Of a stretch of DNA of 64,000 bases, positions 1 to 11,800 are shown piece by piece. Both the position numbers and the translations under genes were made by a program. Location of the stretch: assembly GCA_009363875.1 (NCBI GenBank), contig CM018697.1:2480001-2544000 (forward strand), given 5' to 3'. Source of the DNA: Mikania micrantha. Lineage: Eukaryota; Streptophyta; Magnoliopsida; Asterales; Asteraceae. Under the pieces are notes generated by a model. It saw nothing but the letters and a program-made list of their open reading frames with translations. It made no database searches and was not told the origin of the DNA. Numbering within the stretch: position 1 is the stretch's first letter; every line of letters begins with the position of its first letter.

Positions 1-624
1 GTTGGAAGAACAGATGATCACCTCTAACTCTCTAAGGCTCTAATCACAAGCACATACTGTGCAAATAAGGAAAAAAAAAACTTTGGGCCAATTTTAAAAT
101 TGCCTGCCCAGAGTCCACGAAAACAAAGATCTAGTCCAAGAATCCAGGTGAGCATTGTGGAGGGTTCGTTGAACTATCATTATTATCCCTCAATTGAAAC
201 CAAGTTCATATTATGGGATATATTTGCACCCTTTGCTCCGTCTTATAGTCTCTCGACTATGAATCTCTCTTGAATCATCACAACTAAAGGTGCGAAAACC
301 GGTTAACTTGTTGAAAATCGGTTTCGGGTTAACTGAATTGGTTTGTCAACAGTAACAAAAAAAGAATTTGACTAAAACAACTCGGTTAATAACTGGTTTT
401 TCTAACCATAAAACCAGAACCGATCTAGTAATTGAACCAGTTAACCAATTTGCTCATACGAAACCTAAACTAGGAGTTTGAACCGCCAGTTTTAAATACT
501 ATATACAAAAAGAAAAACATTAAGTAATATCAAATTTACAACATGTTATTATTTCAAAATAAGGAGATTGAGTCGAACCATAGCAATGTTACAGTAGTTA
601 GGGATAATAAATGATTAAGAAAAT
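1..624. other. Intergenic, no gene seen
   Basis: I see no coding exon. Positions 290-490 are rich in ACCGG/GGTTAAC-like words in both orientations, as in decayed small DNA transposons, but I could not find a clean terminal repeat or target duplication, so no element is called. Confidence 0.5.
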
Positions 625-629
625 AAAAA
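625..629 (-). terminator. Pol III terminator of tRNA-Val
   Basis: Five consecutive T residues on the minus strand start 3 nt after the tRNA 3' end. This is the usual Pol III stop signal. Confidence 0.8.
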
Positions 630-631
630 GA

Positions 632-705
632 TGGCTTCGCCCGGGTTCGAACCGGAGACCTTCAGTGTGTTAGACTGACGTGATAACCAACTACACCACG
701 AAACC
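632..705 (-). tRNA. tRNA-Val (anticodon AAC)
   Basis: Read on the minus strand the sequence folds as a standard cloverleaf. The acceptor arm GGTTTCG pairs with CGAAGCC. The D arm GTGTAGTTGGTTATCAC contains the A box. The anticodon stem TCAGT/ACTGA carries the loop CTAACAC, giving anticodon AAC (valine). The T arm TCCGG-TTCGAAC-CCGGG contains the B box. Discriminator base is A and CCA is not encoded, as is normal for plant nuclear tRNA genes. There is no intron. A CAA-type motif lies directly upstream and a T5 terminator directly downstream on the minus strand, both typical of transcribed plant tRNA genes. Confidence 0.97.
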
Positions 706-721
706 ATTTGTTCCTTTAAGC

Positions 722-730
722 TATAAATAA
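722..730. promoter_or_regulatory. TATA-like box between tRNA-Val and the hydrolase gene
   Basis: TATAAATAA on the plus strand lies about 80 bp upstream of the hydrolase ATG at 806. Its complement TTATTTATA lies about 17-25 bp upstream of the tRNA 5' end at 705. Plant tRNA genes often have an AT-rich TATA-like element at about this distance, so one box could serve both divergent transcription units. This is inferred from position only. Confidence 0.5.
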
Positions 731-805
731 CATTAATAAACAAAATTAATTCATCTTGCTTACATCTTCAGAGGACCTGAACCTGCAAATAAGGATAAAG
801 AAAGA

Positions 806-3800
806 ATGGAGATGATGAGAGTGATTTCAAGCTCACTGACGCCATTGATTTCTTCAAGAACTCGTCTTCCTTCTCCTAATTTCATAATTACATCATCGCC
901 TTCGGTTGTTCGTCGAGCTTCAACCGCTGTAGCAATGGCGACAACCTCCAAAATCAAAATCATCGATTCGCATTTGCACGTTTGGGCTTCTCCTCAAGAG
1001 GTTCGATTCATCTCCTTTAATTCCGAACAAAATGCGTTATTCAAACCCTAAATTTTGCATCTTTTTTGCAGGCTATAGATAAATACCCTTACGTTCCTGG
1101 TCAGGAACCCTCGTTACGCGGTAATCTCGATTTCTTGCTTCATGTAAGGTCATCTATTTCTGATCCGATCTCATACCTGATTATAAACCATGGCCCGTAT
1201 CCGACCCAAGTGACATATCCCTTAGTTTATTAACAATATACTGTGAGATTTTCATATGCATATGCTCACTGGTTAAATTTTTATGTATTTCATTACTTGC
1301 AAGAACAAAGGTTATTGGAGTTATCATATTTATACACCACCCTGTTGCTCAACACCATCACGGGCCTTATCACCCGCATAGGTTTAGTCAAACCGACAAA
1401 AGTTGTGATCTTGACACATTAGGTTGACAAGAAATCTATATAGACAATATAACACTACGATTAGTATAGTTATTGAACTATATGGGCCGAAAAGTTTTAT
1501 ACGCCCTATATGGGTCATATAAAGATATCCAAACTATACAGGTTACCAGAACTATATAGCCAGAATAACCCTACAGGGACCATATAGTTCTGGGTGACCC
1601 GATAAGTCTCTCGTCCGTATAGACCTATATGCCACGTATATAAAAATCCAAACTATACTGGTTACCAAAACTACATGACCAGAATAACCTTATACGGTAT
1701 TGGTCTGGGTGACCTGATAAATCTCTAACACTATAGTGCTATATGGCTATGGTTAATGGGGTAGTATACGGCTAACAACATTCTGTTGGAGTCGAGTGAC
1801 TCTGTCGTAATATAATGGTAATATTTGGATTTGTTTCTATCATACTTTCCAAACTGTCATTAGCTATGCAATAAAGAAGATTGTATTACGATTTAAGTAT
1901 AGTATATACATTGACGGAGCTTGAAAAACGTTCGGAGGGGTACAACAATTTTTAGGAAGAAAACGGTGGGGCCGAAGAATTTTTAGGAAGAAAACGGATG
2001 GGGCCGAAGGGTTTTTAGGAAGAAAACGAAGGGGACCAAACGATTTTCCGACAAAATGCTACTGAATCGACCCTTGTGACCAGAAAAACAGGGGGGCCAG
2101 GGCCCGTATTAAGAACCGTCCTTGATAATATACCCAAAGAAACTAAAAATATCAAAATTAACATTAGTGAATTAGTATATTACTCTGCTTAGACAAATAA
2201 AATGTTTACTGGTATGGTTTGGGAAAACATATCATCAAATACTGCTCAGTCTGTATCCTATGGAATCTCAAACCAGTACCATACCTGTCCCCTGAATGTC
2301 ATTGTGTTTCGGGTATATCCGTCGGGTTTGGGTCGTTTGCCCTCTCAAATTAGGATCTTTTATGTTCTGCTTGTGATTGGTATGTTGTTATACAGTGTAT
2401 GGAAGAAGCAGCTGTAGATGGTGCACTAATCGTGCAGCCGATTAATCACAAATTCGATCATTCATACGTAACAAGGTTTGAAGTGCATCACTCGATTACC
2501 TGTGTTTTCACTTCTTTCTCCATTATTGCATCCTGTTGTTTGAAGTTGATTACCAAAATTTTGATTTACGTAGAACTACATGTAAAATGGCGCCTAATTA
2601 TCAAACAAACAAAATTAGTTTTGCTGAAGCCACATGTAAACTGATTGTCAAAAACTGTTAATTTCTTCTGGTTCTAATGTTCTATCCACTGTTGTTTGAA
2701 GATCTGTCTTAGCAAATGTTTGATTTTCTTGTTTTATCCACTGATCGCTAAATCATGAAGTTTTCTAAAGTTCTGTTTATATTGTTAACCTGTTATTACA
2801 ACTACTTAGATTTGATCCCTTAACGCAAAAACTAGACATTTATCACTCTTTACAACCACTAAATGTGGTTTGTGATCATATCCCCTTTATTTATTCCCAC
2901 TTCATATGAATATGACATGCAAAAATGAAGCTGTTACTCAATTCATCATATCAGAAATTATTTTTATTCTGTGGGCTTGCTTCATTTGGTTGAAAGAACA
3001 ATGCTTGATCTATTCTTTTTTACAATATTAGTGTATTGAAGAAGCATCCATCCAAATTTGTTGGTTGTTGTCTTGCAAATCCAGCAGAAGATGGCAGTGG
3101 AGTACAACAACTTGAGCATCTAGTCTTAGAGGTCTTTCTAAATTTCTGATATACCCAAAGTTTTTATTAATTATTAGATAACTTTATTTGGTAGTAATTA
3201 TATTATTAGATGACTTGTTTTAAATAAATATAATGAATGCAATTTTAGTTAGGAATGAATTCATCATCTATAAATAGGGCTGTAAGGTTGTGAACTTGTA
3301 ATTCATCTATTTTTATTATGCTAATTATTTTTGGTATTTGCTTGGAGGGAGAGCATGTAGATTAACCTAAATTTGTAGATACACAAGTTGGTGGAGTTTG
3401 GGGACTAATATTGACAAGTTGGTTAAATTGGTTTAGTTTCATAATTTGATTATAAAAGATGTTTTATTTTGATTATGATTGCAATACCTTGTGTAGCAAA
3501 TATGTTAGGCCTATAAAAACCGAGTTATGGTTGGCATCGTAATCAATAAAACGTCAGAGTTATTCACCAAATATTGTGTGTTGATTGTTTCGTGTTTGTA
3601 CCAATTGGGACTTGATAGTGATCATAAATAAATTGCATATTGAAAGACCCGTATATATAGAGGTTTTTCACATGAAAAAACATTCTTAGAATGAATACTG
3701 ATTCATAATCTTCATATTGAATAACCTGTATAATAATATAAAAAAAAATTGACTTATCTAATAAATCAGGTTCTATCAAATTCTCAAAACCATGTGTTAC

Positions 3801-6800
3801 AAGCATCTTCTAATTTACACTGGCATTGATCCAAGACATTTTTTCATCATAGGATGGGTATCGTGCTGTTCGCTTTAATCCATACTTATGGCCATCTGGT
3901 CAGCAGGTAAAATATTGCATAATTCTTGCTGCTTTTAAATTAGTATCAAGTATTTTATAAGTGCATGAATCTTTGCAGATGACAAATGAAATTGGGAAAG
4001 CAATGTTCTCTAAAGCTGGAGAGCTCGGAGTGCCGGTAGGCTTCATATGCATGAAGGTATCCATGTTTTTAACACCTCTCAGTGTCTGGAATCTTAAAAT
4101 GTTTATTTATTTGACTATTTTTTAATTGTAAATTGTTTTTAGGGTCTTAACTTGCATATATCAGAAATCAAGAAGTTGTGCAGTGAATTTCCCAAAACAG
4201 TAGTACTGCTTGATCATTTAGCCTTTTGCAAACCTCCAACGTGAGCAGTTTTGACTTATTTACTAAAGAATGGGTCTGTTTGAGTAATGTTTTATCTTTT
4301 TCGGGCCATATGGATTAAGGCGAAGGATTTAACTATAAAGAGAATGGTTAAAACGGGTCAAGCATGCCAACATGCTTGAATATGTCACACATAGCGCATT
4401 ATTACTTAACTAAACAACAGCACTCCAATCTGGTTGAATGTGTCATACATAGTGCATTAGCGGCGCTCGTGGGCCAATTAGGCCGTGCCAGTATTCACAG
4501 TGACCTGGCACAAGTTGGGTTTATCTGATTAAGGTTTTTTGAAATTGGGCTCACCACCAACACAAAGAGGGGGTATCGTTTAGGTTTTTTGAAAGTTAGT
4601 TTGCCTCCGACACAAAGCATTGTTAAACGACCACATGCACACAGCAAAAACAATGCAACACATGCCCCTGAGCTAACTAGTTTATTTATTAGCTTCTGAT
4701 AAACTGAAACTAATGTGTTTATGTGTCGGCCCAACTACCCAAATACCAAAATATGCATTTAAAGTTAACTTGTTTTGACCTAAGCCAAATTAAACCGTTG
4801 CCTGACCAACCCAAAAATTGGTGAATTTCAACTAATGCCAAGTTGGATTCTCTTATGTATGTTATCATGTAGGGATGATGAAGCAGCCAAAACTTTCTCA
4901 GAGCTCCTTGGTTTATCAAGATTTCCACAGGTGCATATCAAATAAATTGTTTAGTACTAACAATAATTCAATAAATCAGGCGTGAGTGCATGACATGACT
5001 TACTATGCTTAATAAATATATGTCAATGGTTTTTTATTATTGTTATGTTTCTTTTAGCTTATTGTTTTATTCTCTTAATTCATCAGGTTTATGTGAAGTT
5101 TAGTGCCCTATTCAGAGTTTCAAGAAAACCATTTCCATATGAAGATTTATCCCCTATTCTTTCTCAAGTAATTTCCAGCTTTGGCGCCAATCGTGTGATG
5201 TGGGGAAGGTAATTTCAACATCTTTATCTTCATAAAAGGGTTTATTACACTATATTGTAAGTTATTTCCACCTTTGGTGTCTTTGTATCTAAGAAAAAAA
5301 ATGTTATTTTAATTATTTTACCATTGTATGTAACAAACAACTTGGAGTCGGGGGTCTGTCTGGAAACTTTCGCTTTCCCAAGTGACAAAGGCAAGTACCC
5401 TTTCCAAATTTGACCAATAGCCTTGCTATAAGTGGGATTTACAGGGTATGGTGGTTGTTATGTAACAAACATAACAAATACTATCCCACTCATAAAGCAG
5501 GGTATAAAAAACTAAAATTATGTTACGGGGTACATTAAATCGTTTTTTTCTTGGAACAAAGTCACAAAAGAAGGTAAAAATAAGGTGCATTTTGATACCC
5601 TTACATCATTCATATTTTGTAACACAAGAGGCAAGTTACTTTGTCATTTTTTTCCTTTCTTGTAAGAAAAAACGTTTTCGTTTCCATTGTAGGTTACATA
5701 ATCATTATTCGTTTACCATCATATGTAAAAAACCTTTTATAGCATGTAAAATGGTAACATGATGGTCCACCATGTCACCATAAAAGGCTGTTGTATATAT
5801 ATACAATTTCAAAGGTTGGTGGCACCACTCCAGCTACTATTTATACATATTTTTATTTTCTACTCTTTTAATCAAATGTTGCATTGCTTCAACTGGCAAG
5901 AGCGTGATGTTTAGTTCCGTAGGTCGCAGGTTCGAATCTTGCGGTCCTCTTTAAACTTTAATTTTTTTTTTCCTCACAAAATTAATTAATCTATTGTTGT
6001 CGTCTCGCTATTTCAGGTGTCAGAATCGTATTCGGCCCTTGTGTAAACCATCTATTTTATATCAACTTGCGCTTGACGCAGTTGGTTGTGATTTTTCTAT
6101 AGCAGATTTACTTCATTAAATTTTATTGTTTAAGTTTCAAATTTTAACATCCTCAACTTTTTACAAAATTCGTAAAATTTCATTTTGAACCACTCAAGTT
6201 TCTAAAATTTCGAACTTATTACTTTCGTTTCTTGAATCTTTCCCTTATGTTTGCGACGTTAACACTTTCACTTTCTCAATTCTTTAAAAATGTTGTAAAA
6301 TGTTGCTTTAACTGTTTTGCGTTTCTAAAGTTTCCATCTTATTCCTTTCGTTTGCTATCTAAAAATAATATTTTCTTACGTGCTTAGTTTATGCAAGAGT
6401 TCATATACATTTCTGTTGATACATATTTTCATATAATTTTTTTTCAAAAACATGTTAGGTTCGATATTGTACATTATCGTGCTTATTGTATATATATTTT
6501 TTGTTAGTCTACGTTTCAACGTAACTACTTTTAGAAGATAGATTGAGTCAAATATATCACGTTTTCGTTTGACATAATAAAACTGAAGTATTCTACATTA
6601 TAATGCAGCCGCTGCAGCGCGCGGCGGATATCTTTACTAGTTCATGTACAAAGGGTATAATTGACAGTATGTTACACACAATGGGAAAAAAACATTTTTT
6701 TAGTACAGACAATGACCAACAGGTGAAGGTAACTTGCATATTTGTGTAACTAACTGGCCTTTCACCATCGTGCCTTTGGACGGGTGTTTGGGTCGGGTTT

Positions 6801-7203
6801 TCTTCGGAAATTGATGGCTAGTGGGTTAAGGGCTCCATGACTAGTTGCCAGCTCGGACATCCTTTAACCATTGGGGGCCGCGTCGGAGTACCCGGCAATT
6901 GATTAGTTGGCCGTTCCAAAAAAAATTTTTTTTTGTGTAACTTGCATATTTGTGTAACTAACCCTTCATAATTACTGAACCAGTTGGTTTTAAGGTCTCA
7001 AAGAGGTGTTAATATTTAAATCCGTACGATTCAAAACCATGTGCAGTGATTTCCCTTTTGTTGTTGAAGAGTGTGGTTACAAAGAAGCAAAAGAAGCAGT
7101 GTCTGTAATTGCTAATCAAGTGTCAATATCATCTTCTGATATGGAGTGTATCATGGGGAGGACTGCTATGCAGCTTTTCGAAGGAAAATGGACCGATTCT
7201 TGA
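806..7203 (+). CDS. Amidohydrolase-family metal-dependent hydrolase (337 aa, ten exons)
   Basis: Exons read by eye: 806-1000, 1072-1143, 2396-2475, 3032-3131, 3853-3906, 3979-4056, 4143-4240, 4873-4930, 5087-5208, 7047-7203. All introns are GT-AG and the phases close to one 337-aa frame ending at TGA. The protein has the amidohydrolase_2 signature: an N-terminal HxH metal motif (IDSHLHVW, about residue 53), an internal LLDH, and a late GSDFPF-like SDFPF whose Asp is the expected metal ligand. The first ~43 residues are Ser/Arg/Pro-rich and lack acids after the first Glu, which looks like an organellar transit peptide. A second in-frame Met (MATTSKIK) could give a cytosolic form. The substrate is unknown; relatives are annotated as TIM-barrel metal-dependent hydrolases. 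Introns 2 and 9 contain transposons. Confidence 0.92.
1909..2124. mobile_element. hAT-type non-autonomous element in hydrolase intron 2
   Basis: The 216-bp insert starts CATTGACGGAGCTTG and ends CCGTCCTTG, whose complement is CAAGGACGG, giving short CA-starting terminal inverted repeats. Flanking octamers AGTATATA and ATAATATA match at 6 of 8, consistent with a decayed 8-bp hAT target duplication. Inside are three tandem copies of a ~28-bp unit (TTTTTAGGAAGAAAACGG then GGGGCCGAAG). Its 3' half resembles that of the 720-bp element at 18402-19121, so it is probably a shorter member of that family. Confidence 0.7.
5881..5951 (+). repeat. tRNA-derived sequence (possible SINE head)
   Basis: The stretch contains an A-box-like GCTTCAACTGGCAAGAGC and a B box GGTTCGAATC with a flanking T-stem-like pair (CGCAG/CTTGCG), spaced as in a tRNA. 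The acceptor and anticodon stems do not form, and T-rich sequence follows. It is not a functional tRNA; it looks like the 5' part of a SINE or a tRNA relic inside hydrolase intron 9. I could not define its ends. Confidence 0.45.
6600..6638 (+). mobile_element. Helitron-like 3' terminus
   Basis: GC-rich hairpin-capable sequence (GCCGCTGCAGCGCGCGGCGG) is followed about 10 nt later by ACTAG and a T. This is the usual 3' end of plant Helitrons (hairpin then CTRR, inserted before T). Similar ends occur at 45213-45247 and on the minus strand at 63942. The matching 5' TC terminus was not identified, so only the end is reported. Confidence 0.4.
6755..6936 (+). mobile_element. Short retroposon (SINE-like) with 26-bp target duplication
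   Basis: A ~182-bp insert ends in an A8 then T-rich run and is flanked by an identical 26-bp direct repeat, 6729-6754 and 6937-6962 (it begins GTAACTTGCATATTTG). This is the structure of target-primed reverse transcription. The body contains GGACGGGTGTTTGGGTCGGG and GGAGTACCCGGCAATTG. I see no clear Pol III A/B boxes, so its parent RNA is unknown. It lies in intron 9 of the hydrolase gene. Confidence 0.75.
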
Positions 7204-8444
7204 TCTTTAACACTCGATTTGCTAGACAAAACATAGATTCAGTTGCTTTCGTATGTAAAAACCTCAACTTTCGATCCATTTTTTCTAATAAATAAATGTT
7301 TTCAACCAAATCAGTCTGATTTTATATATTTTTGTTTTGTCATTCACGAGCTAACATGATATAATACTAACATGACATGAAAATAATCGGACGTTAAGTT
7401 GTTGTATCTAAGTTGTTTAATAAACCGGTTAAGTTTGGGTTGATATATTTAGTTAAATAGGTCATGTTCAGATTGTACTATCTAAGCCATCTAAATAAGA
7501 AAAATTGATATAACTTTTCTTTTTTATCAATCATTGTCTTTTTATTATGTGTTTGTGTTAATGTAAAATGTAATCCATCAAAGCCTATTATATAAGATTA
7601 TTTCAAGCTCATATACTATAATTAAAGCTTATTATATATGAAATTTTTTATATAAATTAAGGGCCATAAGATTTTAAAGGTCTTAAAAAACCTAACCCAT
7701 TAAAACATTGCTTAGCTTTTGAGTATCACACAAGGTCCAAAAGGATACCTCAAATTATTGCTTACCCTACCATATTTGTTTGAGCAAGTGTACTTAGAGT
7801 GGCCGGGTTTTTTTTGGGACCGGAACTAGTTCCAAGCGGTTCAAGTTTCGGTTCGGGTTTGGTCTGTTATGTTTTGGTATTTAGCCACCCACCGGTTTGG
7901 GTATGACCGGTTCCGGTTGCCGATTCCATAACTGGTTTTGTTGGCTCCCTCTAAGTGTACTTGGGTCATGTTGAGAACATGTCTATCTCAACTAAAATAT
8001 GGATAAAGTTTGTCTTTATCCTTCTCCTTAAACCCTCTTAAAGAGTGAGAATATACTGACTAAATTTGTTTATATTTGTTCCACTATTTGTTTATATGAC
8101 TGTTATGTTAAATATGTCGTATTCAACTTAGGCCAAAGAAGCATGGACATGTATGAGTCAGACAATTCTGTATATTTGATCAAAGTAATCAATATTAATC
8201 TTATTCTAGATTCAATATAAACAAATTGATAGTTCTAACTTATTTTCAACTCAACTACAGCTTTACAATCAACCTCTATGCAAACCTAACCTCACCACCC
8301 CGGCATCACAAGCTTTGGATGCAAAAAGAGGGGTAAAAAAAACTCTATAAAAAGGCTTTGCACAAAACATTGTAATCCGTACAACCTAACAAGACAAAAA
8401 ACAACAGATCAAGAAAACAAGAAAGATGGTCAAATCGGCTCGGG
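7204..8444. other. Intergenic region between convergent 3' ends
   Basis: The hydrolase gene (+) and the GYF gene (-) converge here. Apart from the hAT element at 7795-7953 I see only AT-rich sequence and no coding exon. 3' UTRs of both genes must lie at the two ends. Confidence 0.6.
7795..7953. mobile_element. hAT-type MITE with perfect 8-bp target duplication
   Basis: The 159-bp element starts TAGAGTGGCC and ends with the complement of TAGAGGGAGCC. It is flanked by identical octamers AGTGTACT at 7787-7794 and 7954-7961. The interior is rich in CGGTTC/ACCGG words typical of this class of MITE. Confidence 0.85.
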
Positions 8445-8837
8445 TTAATCTTCTATACGTTGAATCTCGCCCATCATTATTCGGTTGCTGGTAACCTTAA
8501 ACCCAAGAAGAGCAGGATCAATTTGCCTCCCTTTTTTACCTTTTTTCTTTCCAGTTTTACCCCCATGTACATCTGCACTTTCTAAAGCAGCTGCATTATT
8601 ATCTGCTTTCTTAGCATTGCTTCTAAGCATGTCACTAAAAGATGCCGCCTCTGACACGTCAGCATCACTGCATGATGACGTTCTCCTAAAACGGGCATCC
8701 TTCTTGCCAACCGTCATGATCTCATTAGCTTGATTAGCCACATTGCCTACTACCTCCCGTCTCCCAACTAATATTCAATTTAAGGTGTAAATGTGAAAAT
8801 GTTGAAAAAATGCTTCATTTCTGACATAAAACATATT

Positions 8838-8873
<36 letters not shown>

Positions 8874-11800
8874 GATGTTTGAGCATTTGCATCATATCTT
8901 ACCTTCAGAAGAGATAATAGCAGCAGGAATATTCCTCCCTCTACCGTCTGAACTTGATGCCAGCTCAGATAATCCTTCATGTGACGAGGTTGCACGTGCA
9001 ACTGGAGGGCGTTTCAGCAAAATATTTTCAGACCTTTTGGAGGTAGCTGTCACCCTGCAAAACAAGGTGAATGCTGAAAAACAAATTCTAAAAGATTTAT
9101 GCAATGAGTTACAAATTTGATTGCTAAAGCCATGTTACATCACAAAGAAACATGTGTACTGAATATATGACCCGTAAACAGTGTTGTAAAAATCGGGATT
9201 AATCGGTAGTCGGCCATTAGCCGATTAAATTTAGGCTAGTGGTTGAAAAATCGCTAGGCGGTCAAAGTCGGACCTGGTCGGGCCTAGTCGGGGCTAATCG
9301 GGCCTAGTCAGGCTAGTCGAATTAATAGGTCGAAAAGCAAAAAATCGGTCAACATGCCAATAATTTTATGTCTAAGCCCAAGCCCAAAGAAATTGTTGTT
9401 TTTCTTTTTCCCGGTCTCAGTCGACTCCCAAAATCACCATCAATCGGTCAAAAAGTAGCTACGCACGATCGGTCTCAGTTGACTCCCAAGGATGCTTATG
9501 TTAATGTTTGAATTTTTAAGTACTTTGTTTATTATCTTTAACTTTATTAGGAAAAATATTTGAATTTTGAAGTATTATATTTATATTGATGCGTGTATTT
9601 GTATGTATATATAAAAAATTTTGAAAAATTCTATATAAAAATTCCAATCCGATTAATCCCTAATCCCTACCTCTCCGACCGACTAGCGACTTCTCCAACC
9701 ATGCCCATAAACAGTAGAAGTAACATAATAGAAGCTTCTTGGGAGTTGCACTTGTGTAGGGCTTAGTTTGGAGGATGTGGGTTAGAAAATACTTGATGAA
9801 TGGGCGTATGGTAAAATAAACATGTGAACTTATTATACAGGGTTTAGAGTTAAAAACGATTAAACAAGGACTTAGGGATTTTTAGTAAAGTGAAATTAAA
9901 GTTATAATTCAGTATTAAATTTTTTGATAGTAATATTCAATGATATAGATGAGTTGAACATGTCAACGTGAGCCCGACCAATTTATTGCATAGGTTACTC
10001 ATGTTGGCCCGTTTAACAGACAAACCCATTTATGTTTCTGCCGAAACTAAAATTTATTGCCAAACATGTTAATGGAATGATTTTCTACAACAAGATGTTA
10101 CATTCGATCAAATTTATGCGTTTGTTTCAAATTTGGCTCGAATATTATAAGTAGTTTTCCTTACCGATCATTAATGTCAACTGCAAAAGAATCTGTAGAT
10201 CCCATGTTGTCAATGTACAAGTCTGCATTCCCAACTAAAACCATGTCAGACACATTAAATAAATTTAAAGGATAAAGCTGGCACATTAATACATATGTGT
10301 GTGTAGATATAAGATATATAGGGGTGTGTGTGTGTATAGAGAGAGAAAGAGAGAGAAATTACCACTAATTCCATGTGAATTATGTCTGCCAATCGCATTA
10401 ATTGGCATTATATTGTGATCTAAGGCAGCGCCACTACCCTGCTGAGACATCATTCCTTCTTGAGTTTCTACACTGAGATCCTTTAGCATATGTAGCGGGC
10501 CAGTGTTCTCTTCATTGCTTTTAAAGCCCACTATGGTGTCATCAATGGGTGCACCAGGATTCGATCCATAAGATCCAGCACTAAATGGATGATGGTTTAT
10601 TTCGCTATCTGTATCTAATGATTCAATGTGTTGATTGGATGGTTTCTGGTTTAGTAGTTCCATAAGCAGTCTTTTTGAAGTGTCATCGCTGGTCCCACCA
10701 GACATCCATTGACTTTGTTCTTCTGAGCTCCTTCTTACTTCCATATCCCGTTTCTGTTTTTCTATATGTAATTGTTGAATCCTTGATTCCATCCACTCAT
10801 TTGACATTTGTCCTTCCATCATATCCAAATGTGAGGAACGGAAATTATTAGGAGTTAAAGAATTGTTAGATTGATGAGAGTGAACATTTGAAGAAAATCG
10901 GCCTACAGCATCGAGATTCATTCCTGGACCACCACCAGGCATTGATAGTGACCGTTCATATGATAATGAGTTTGGATCATAAAGCCCATGTTGAATCCGG
11001 TCCTGCATTGAAAGGTTCCGTTCCTGCATTGAAAGGTTCCGTTCCTGCATCGAGAGATTCCGTTCAAGATGACTCAAATCAGAAGAACTGAGTCCAGGTG
11101 AGTTAACTCGGTGGAACCAGTCAGAACCAAGTTGCCTTTCTTCCTCCATTTCAACCCTCTGCCTCAACCCTAACTGTCTCAACTGCTCGCGTTGAAGCAA
11201 CTGATGTTCTAAAGATGACATGTGTCCGTGTTTAGCACGCATCATCATCTCCACGAGATCATTTGTGTGCCCTTGATGACCATAATTAGCTTGAATCAAA
11301 TGCTCACGTTGTTGCATTTCACTTAAAATTTGCTGCTTCATAAGCATTTGATCAAGCACGTTATGGGACCTCACAGCATCTGTACGTGACCTCTGATTTT
11401 GTACCAATTGTTCAAGCAGCATTTGCTGTCTAGATTGTTGTTCTTTTAATAACATTTGTTGTTGAAGCTGAATCTGCCTCTGTTGCTGTTGTTGTTGGTG
11501 TTGCAACTGTAGTGCCAAAAAGTGATCAAGATCTTGACTGCTCACCCGTTGTTCATTCAAGTGGGAAGAAGACAACAGATTATGCTGTTGAAGTAACTGC
11601 TGTTGGATGTGTTGAGACCTAAGTTTTTCTGCTAAACCAAAGTGATTAGCTTCTTGACTCATGTTAGATGCTAACATGGCATCTTGATATAAGTTACTTT
11701 CAGAAAGTGAACTCCTTCTGTAATCAGCTATACCACCAGCAGGGTTCATATGTTGCTGTTGAATGCCACCAGTAAACTGTGTTTTAGATGGCTGGTCTTT

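Noticed and set aside
5881..5951. A functional tRNA gene
   Set aside because: A and B boxes are present but acceptor and anticodon stems do not pair; kept only as a tRNA-derived repeat.
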